NCBI GenBank assembly: GCA_903936705.1
Contig: CAIZWN010000084.1
Location: forward strand, 1 to 64,000
From: an uncultured Myxococcales bacterium
GTDB lineage: Bacteria; Myxococcota_A; UBA9042; DTJE01
Direction: 5' to 3'
DNA length: 64,000 bases
In this document: positions 59,294 to 64,000 of the stretch, in pieces
Layout: every line of letters starts with the position of its first letter
Position numbering within the stretch: position 1 is the stretch's first letter
Notes under the pieces: model-generated
Databases searched by the model: none
The model's input: only the letters and a program-made list of their open reading frames with translations
What the model was told of the DNA's origin: nothing
Position numbers and translations under genes: made by a program

Positions 59294-61168
59294 TCAGAAC
59301 ATTACGCCGAACCGACCTCGGATCGACATGGACCAGCGTGCAGACCTGGCGGCGTGGCATGACTGTGGGTTGCCGGCGGCATCGGGCGCGCAGCCGTAGT
59401 CGGCCGGCATGTTGAATCCCTTCAGCGGGAAAAGGACACCCCAGTCCAGCCCGGCAAAAAAGGCTCCCTTCTCTTCGTAGAATATCTTCAGGTCCAGTTC
59501 AACGCCTAGGTTCGCGTCGCGGCCAGGAGTGGCGGTTTTCTCGAAGGCCCGCGCATACATGATTTCGAGGCGTCCAGCCAGTGCGTCCTGCTCGCCCTCG
59601 AAAAGGTCATACTGCACGAATGGCTTGACGTACCACGAGTTGGTGACGGTTCCGACGACGTTTCTGAACAGCATCTGATCGACGTGGTAGTCTGGGTGGA
59701 AATAGAACGACTTCAAGGACTTGAGGTTCTTGTTGGTGGTCACGTTGCTCTGGTCACGGAACCCCCACCAGGGGGCGTTGGTGCCTGTGGCGAACCCGGC
59801 GTATAGGCCGGTTGAAATCGGCCCTCGCTGGTATTCGCCCTCGATGGCACCGCCGAAGGACTGGATGTCCAGCGAGTTCTCGCCGTCGCGTACCCACGCC
59901 GACTGACTGGTGTCGTACTTGAACCTGGGCACCCTGTCGATGTGGCCGAAGACGCCGGCAGCCTCGAGTTCGATGCGGACGGTCTCCTTCAGCGAAGGCT
60001 TCCATTCCAGCTTCAGCCAGAGATCCGGAGTCAGCATCCATGCGCCACGCTTTTCAAGTACCACTGTGTCGTAGGCTGATGGTGTGGTTTTGGTAGTCGT
60101 CGTCCCGTCCATCGTCGGCGAGACGTCCATGTCCTGCTTGCGGAAATCAATGTAAAGGCCGCCGTCCACTACCAGTTTGTTCTGGACGGTCAATCGGCGG
60201 AAACGGGCCTGGCGCTCGGCCTCGGTGTCGGGGCGCTTGAACAGCGCCAGCGAGACGTCGAATGCGTTGTCCGCACTGGACAGGTCATGGACTTCGCCGT
60301 AGGCCAGCGAGGAATCGGCCGAGGTCGGACCGCTGGCCGCCCAGGCGTAGCCCAGTTCCGCGTACATGCCCCACAGGCGGGTCATCACATTCACGCGGTC
60401 CTGGTAGGTTCCAAAGTCGGAGTCCAGGTCACGGCCCGAGTTCTCCACCATGCCCAGGCCCCAGTCTCGGGCCATGCGACCGCCAGTGAACTGCAGCATG
60501 AACCCCTTCTCGTCCTTAGGGGTGATCGGAGTCCAGACGACGTATGCCTGCTTGACGCGTATCGGATCCTTCATCGGAGCCTGGCTGCGGCTGAAGATTG
60601 CCAACGGCGCGTCGGCACGGTCGGCATCGGAGTCGGGGGTGCTGCCCAGCATCAGGTTGTCCAGCATGTCGACTTCAGTGTGAATCGACAAGGACTTCGC
60701 GACGTGAAGTACCGGGGCCCAGCGCAGGCGCATGTTGGCGCCGCCAATCCAGTCCTCTCCGCGCGGGGTGTTCACCATGTTGGTGGACAGGGGAGGGCTG
60801 AAAGCGGACGTATCGACCGTTCTGCCATCGGCGTGGGCATTTGTTCCGAGGTGGCCGCGCCAGTAGCCGTCCAAGCGAATCCGGAAATAGCCGTGATGCT
60901 CGAACCAGGGGTAAGAAGGGCGAACCGTGGGCGGCGAGGCCGGCGACCAGTCGCGAGCCACTTCGTCAGCCTTCCTTGACAGCAGGTCGTCTACCCCGGG
61001 CAGCGCCTCCTGGGCAGGTATCGCAGGCGCCTGTACAGCCGGGGCTTCTTTCGATTCAGGGGCTGGTGATGCGGCCGGAGGATCCTCGTCCATCCCTGAC
61101 GTTCCGGCAAACACCGGAACCGCCCACAAGGACGCGACCAGGATTGCGGCGAACCACGCGATTCTCAT
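59294..61168 (-). CDS. Outer-membrane beta-barrel protein (TIGR04551-like)
   Basis: The 624-residue protein has a signal peptide (ILVASLWAVPVFA) and a Pro/Ala-rich region. It then shows repeated amphipathic beta-strands typical of a porin-like barrel (HHGYFRIRLDGYWRGHLGTN, MRLRWAPVLHVAKSLSIHTE, AGRLEIMYARAF, SMSIRGRFGVMF at the very end). The terminal Phe matches the outer-membrane barrel C-terminal signal. It resembles a myxobacterial protein family known as TIGR04551; this is recalled, not searched. GAGG lies 8 bp before the ATG. Confidence 0.72.
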   Translation of the reverse strand: MRIAWFAAILVASLWAVPVFAGTSGMDEDPPAASPAPESKEAPAVQAPAIPAQEALPGVDDLLSRKADEVARDWSPASPPTVRPSYPWFEHHGYFRIRLDGYWRGHLGTNAHADGRTVDTSAFSPPLSTNMVNTPRGEDWIGGANMRLRWAPVLHVAKSLSIHTEVDMLDNLMLGSTPDSDADRADAPLAIFSRSQAPMKDPIRVKQAYVVWTPITPKDEKGFMLQFTGGRMARDWGLGMVENSGRDLDSDFGTYQDRVNVMTRLWGMYAELGYAWAASGPTSADSSLAYGEVHDLSSADNAFDVSLALFKRPDTEAERQARFRRLTVQNKLVVDGGLYIDFRKQDMDVSPTMDGTTTTKTTPSAYDTVVLEKRGAWMLTPDLWLKLEWKPSLKETVRIELEAAGVFGHIDRVPRFKYDTSQSAWVRDGENSLDIQSFGGAIEGEYQRGPISTGLYAGFATGTNAPWWGFRDQSNVTTNKNLKSLKSFYFHPDYHVDQMLFRNVVGTVTNSWYVKPFVQYDLFEGEQDALAGRLEIMYARAFEKTATPGRDANLGVELDLKIFYEEKGAFFAGLDWGVLFPLKGFNMPADYGCAPDAAGNPQSCHAARSARWSMSIRGRFGVMF

Positions 61169-61224
61169 GCAGACACCTCGCTCCCTTGGCGGGCGGCCTA
61201 CTGTAGCCGCACGGATGGGGAGTG

Positions 61225-62190
61225 TCAATTTGCGGGGCTGCCGAAGGAACGCACCAGCCGCAGCAGGATCTCGCGCCTGACGGTCGCCGGCAGCACGACG
61301 GTTGCATCCCCCGCAAACGACAGGACCCAGCCTGCCAGGAACACTTCCGAATCGTATGGGATTCGGACGTCGATCGTCCCGTCGGGCCGTTCTGTCACGT
61401 CTGCCGGCGGGTGGCGTTCGCGTATCCACGGGGCGACGCGTTTGGCAAAGCGGACCAGTGCCTCTGGTGGTTCGGCGCCTTGCCTGATCCCGCCTGGGGC
61501 CATGGTCGATTCAGGCGGTGAAACATGCCTGCCAGTCCTGCGGCACCCGACAATTCGGTCCATGCGGAATCGACGCTCGTCATGGCGTAGACGGCAGACT
61601 GCGTCCAGGTACCAGGTGCCGTTGCGGTTCACCAGACCTTTCGGAGACACCAGGCGGCGCGTGACCTCGTCCCGTGATGCCGACCAGTACTCGATTTCCA
61701 GTTCCTCGCCTGTGCGTGCCGCGGCCTGGATGTCCGTCCAGCGGGCATCCGTCGGTTCCAGTGTCGGGATTTCAAGTGACACTGGGGTATCGCAATCAGC
61801 GGGGCGAGGTTCTACGTGGGGAATCACCTTGGCAAGGATGGCGGTGGCCTCGTGGCCCAGGGCTTGCGAGGGGCCCGAGCAGGCGGCCCGGACAGCGGCG
61901 GCAAGTGCCGCGAATTCGGATGCCGTCAGTGGCAGTGGTCGTCGTCCCAACCCCTGGTCCAGGTTTGGAGGCAGATCGACGGTCTCTCCGTCGATGTCGA
62001 TGTCGACGAACTCGTAGCCACGATCCTCATCCCCGTGGACCATCTGCAATCTGGAAACGGCTTCCACAACGGCATGTCGGTCCAGGCCAATGCGGGCAGC
62101 CAGGTCGTCGATGTTCATGGTCCCGCCGGCCCTGCGCAGTGTCGCCAGGACAAGTTGCAGTTGCTCGACGTCGCGCGCCGTGGAATTCAT
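61225..62190 (-). CDS. WYL-domain transcriptional regulator (first of a pair)
   Basis: The 321-residue protein has an N-terminal winged-helix-like region (QLQLVLATLRRAGGTMNIDD, VVEAVSRLQMVH). A WYL domain follows with LEIEYWSASRDEVTRRLVSP and NGTWYLDAVCRLRHDERRFR, where the W-Y-L signature is WYLDA. WYL domains sense ligands, often nucleotide or DNA ends. Its ATG overlaps the stop of the upstream WYL gene (ATGA). The arrangement is like PafB/PafC pairs, which act as a heterodimer in the DNA-damage response. Confidence 0.87.
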   Translation of the reverse strand: MNSTARDVEQLQLVLATLRRAGGTMNIDDLAARIGLDRHAVVEAVSRLQMVHGDEDRGYEFVDIDIDGETVDLPPNLDQGLGRRPLPLTASEFAALAAAVRAACSGPSQALGHEATAILAKVIPHVEPRPADCDTPVSLEIPTLEPTDARWTDIQAAARTGEELEIEYWSASRDEVTRRLVSPKGLVNRNGTWYLDAVCRLRHDERRFRMDRIVGCRRTGRHVSPPESTMAPGGIRQGAEPPEALVRFAKRVAPWIRERHPPADVTERPDGTIDVRIPYDSEVFLAGWVLSFAGDATVVLPATVRREILLRLVRSFGSPAN

Positions 62191-63266
62191 GCCGCTTCCT
62201 CCGGTTCAGGCGGGTCGGAATGGGCGGCGGCAACCCGATCGACCAGCTCGGCAAACCGATCGACGGCCTCGGGAGGCCCGAGGATCCGGGCTCGCCCCCA
62301 CAGTGACAGGACAAGGCCCAGCAGCGGTTGCAAGTCGGTGGCCGTCACTTCAATCGTCAGGCCGCCGTCAGGCAACTGGGCGACGGTGCGTGCGCCGGCA
62401 AGACGCGTGCCTGATATTCCGGCCACCGTCCGGTCCAACGACAACGTGACGCAAACGGCAGGATGCTTCGCGAATTCCCAGGGTTCTCGGCGCGTCCAGG
62501 CCGAATTATCGAAGTCCGCGGGCCGTTCAAAGGCGGCCGCCGGGCCATCTGCGCGAACCTGTTGCATTCGGTGGGCGTCAAACAGTCGCACATCGTTACG
62601 AAGGTGGCACCACCCGACCAGATGCCATACCCCGCGTCGCAGGAACAGGCTCCACGGGTCCAGCAGTCGCGAAACGTCATTCCCTGAACCCAGCGATCGA
62701 TAGGTGACTCTGATTTGCCGACGCTCGATTACCGCTTCGGCAAGCGTTGCGAGGGTTTGTTTCAGGTTGGGGGCGCGGACGGCCAGTCGATGACCGCAGG
62801 ACCAGGCCGCTGCCACGTGTCCGTCGGCCGTTGAGAGATCAAGCCCCGAGGTAAGGGCCGACAATTTTGCGATGGCCATGGAAAGGTCGGATCCCAGGGG
62901 AAAGCCCTCGATTCCCCGGACCAGCGCCGCCGCCAGCCGGACCGATTCCGCCTGGGTCGCGTCCAGGTAGAGCTCTGGTGCGCGGAAGGCATCGGAATCA
63001 AGAATGTATCCTTCGTCGTCGCCGTCCCCACCCTTCAGGTGCCGGATCCGCAGACCCAGCGAGCCCAGGATGTCCTGGTCGCGCAGGAACTTGCGTCGCC
63101 CTGCCACAAAGGCCTTCCGGGACGGTTCGTCGCCAGCGTCCGACTCCGGGGGGCCGTATGCCCCGTCCATCCGCTCTTGAATCCAAGCAAGGGGAACGGG
63201 GACGCGGCGGTCCAGCAGCAGCGCGACCAGTGAAAGGATGCGTATTCCTGGGGCTTCGTCGATCAT
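62187..63266 (-). CDS. WYL-domain transcriptional regulator (second of a pair)
   Basis: The 359-residue protein starts MIDEAPGIRILSLVALLLDR, a helix-turn-helix region, and has a WYL domain: RRQIRVTYRSLGSGNDVSR, RRGVWHLVGWCHLRNDVRLF, where the signature is WHLVG. The C-terminal extension (LTIEVTATDLQPLLGLVLSL) is typical of WYL_C domains. It probably acts with the overlapping WYL gene downstream. The start is the ATG at 63266; the in-frame extension to 63311 is not supported. Confidence 0.86.
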   Translation of the reverse strand: MIDEAPGIRILSLVALLLDRRVPVPLAWIQERMDGAYGPPESDAGDEPSRKAFVAGRRKFLRDQDILGSLGLRIRHLKGGDGDDEGYILDSDAFRAPELYLDATQAESVRLAAALVRGIEGFPLGSDLSMAIAKLSALTSGLDLSTADGHVAAAWSCGHRLAVRAPNLKQTLATLAEAVIERRQIRVTYRSLGSGNDVSRLLDPWSLFLRRGVWHLVGWCHLRNDVRLFDAHRMQQVRADGPAAAFERPADFDNSAWTRREPWEFAKHPAVCVTLSLDRTVAGISGTRLAGARTVAQLPDGGLTIEVTATDLQPLLGLVLSLWGRARILGPPEAVDRFAELVDRVAAAHSDPPEPEEAA

Positions 63267-63406
63267 GCGGGAATCGTAGACTGAGGTTCGGCTGGAAGGC
63301 AAATCCGGCATGAAGTCGTTTGACGCACAGGGTCCGCTGTGCTTTGATCCTGTTCCGTTCAGTAGAACGTTCTATGGTGGCCGTCGGGCCGACAAGGAGG
63401 CGTGTG

Positions 63407-63982
63407 ATGCTGCGTTTCGTGGCGGTATCTCTTGTTATGATCGTGGTGTCGATGGCTGGCGAAGTGCGTGCTCAGGAGGCCGCGAAGACGGCAGTATCTG
63501 ATCGCGACGACCGTCCAGTGTTCGTGTTGAAGGGCTTCACAGGTCGCGGTTACCAGGTGGAATCCAGGGAGGAACTGAAGGGCATCGGGAAGGACTTTCA
63601 GGTGCTGGTTCTTTCTCTGACACTGCCCGAAGCTGAGTGCAAGTGCAAGGAACTTGGGAAGTTGCAGCGGCTGTTCGTGCTGGAGGGTGAGCGGGTCGAA
63701 ATGGACTCGTTCGTCGAGGACGGCATCGAGGACGCGATCGAACCCAGCATCAATACGACCACGTTCTTCGACCTGAAATGGAGCGTCACGAAATCCAAGC
63801 CAGCTTTGCTGGTGCTGACCGGGGTCACGCCGCAGCAGTCGCCGGGCGAGGCGGCGCGACCTGCCCAGAGGACCCTGGTGCTTTCGTACAGCCAGGAAAA
63901 CGGTTTCGAGATGGTGGCCGACACAGTCAGTTTGAAGCCGGCGATAGTCGGACCCACGGATGTGCGCGTACCTCTCAAGTGA
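63407..63982 (+). CDS. Hypothetical secreted protein
   Basis: The 191-residue protein has a signal peptide (FVAVSLVMIVVSMAGEVRAQ) and a charged soluble domain with a CKCKELGKLQRLF segment and INTTTFFDLKWSV. I do not recognise the family. AAGGAGG lies 6 bp before the ATG at 63407, which excludes the upstream in-frame start at 63320. It is divergent from the WYL pair. Confidence 0.72.
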   Translation: MLRFVAVSLVMIVVSMAGEVRAQEAAKTAVSDRDDRPVFVLKGFTGRGYQVESREELKGIGKDFQVLVLSLTLPEAECKCKELGKLQRLFVLEGERVEMDSFVEDGIEDAIEPSINTTTFFDLKWSVTKSKPALLVLTGVTPQQSPGEAARPAQRTLVLSYSQENGFEMVADTVSLKPAIVGPTDVRVPLK

Positions 63983-64000
63983 TCAGATAGGCCCAGTTTC

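Overview
The window is GC-rich DNA from a bacterium that looks like a member of the Myxococcota or a related deltaproteobacterial lineage. The evidence is a metallophosphoesterase with a MYXO-CTERM-like C-terminal sorting tail, a MopE-like protein with repeated CDGxDNDCDG motifs, many large lipoproteins with an Asp/Ala-rich linker after the lipobox, an outer-membrane barrel resembling the myxobacterial TIGR04551 family, and paired WYL regulators. No full-length transposase, integrase or phage gene was seen.

The first ~31 kb is accessory in character. It holds toxin-antitoxin loci in every state of repair: an intact higBA, an intact AbrB-VapC pair, a vapBC reduced to an out-of-frame antitoxin-toxin junction, a 20-codon vapB stub and a frameshifted MazE/AbrB antitoxin. 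It also has stubs of other genes (a ComM-like C-terminus, an FGGY-kinase N-terminus), four families of short intergenic repeats, and a series of secreted lipoproteins (BNR, MopE-like, PKD-like, kelch, vWA, GDPD). Embedded in it is a glycyl radical enzyme with its activase. The enzyme has an unusual SCP2-like N-terminal domain. The third gene of that operon, an FGGY kinase, is cut off after about 22 codons.

From ~25 to 38 kb there is a transition zone: a MYXO-CTERM metallophosphoesterase, DAHP synthase facing a HisC-type aminotransferase, a frameshifted lipoprotein, a fusion of an inositol-monophosphatase domain to an ADP-ribosylglycohydrolase domain, an O-methyltransferase, a lower-GC Na+/alanine symporter with a hairpin over its ribosome-binding site, and a subtilisin-like lipoprotein.

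From ~38.6 kb on the content is mostly housekeeping and envelope biology: a tightly overlapped folE-NUDIX-nrnA operon divergent from dapF, a stand-alone rplC, an FmdB-type zinc ribbon, an amidohydrolase, a GT2 glycosyltransferase, a small protein coupled to a UbiB/AarF kinase and an OmpA lipoprotein, Cys-rich lipoproteins, a yfgM-bamB-like pair, tRNA-Gln(UUG), and a complete minor-pilin operon fimT-pilV-pilW-pilX-pilY1. The window ends with an outer-membrane barrel, two overlapping WYL regulators and a small secreted protein.

All functional calls come from reading motifs by eye. No database search was run. The best candidates for something unusual are the SCP2-GRE operon, the IMPase-DraG fusion, the small CxxC peptide coupled to a lipoprotein behind an inverted-repeat element, and the decayed toxin-antitoxin zone tied together by short repeats.
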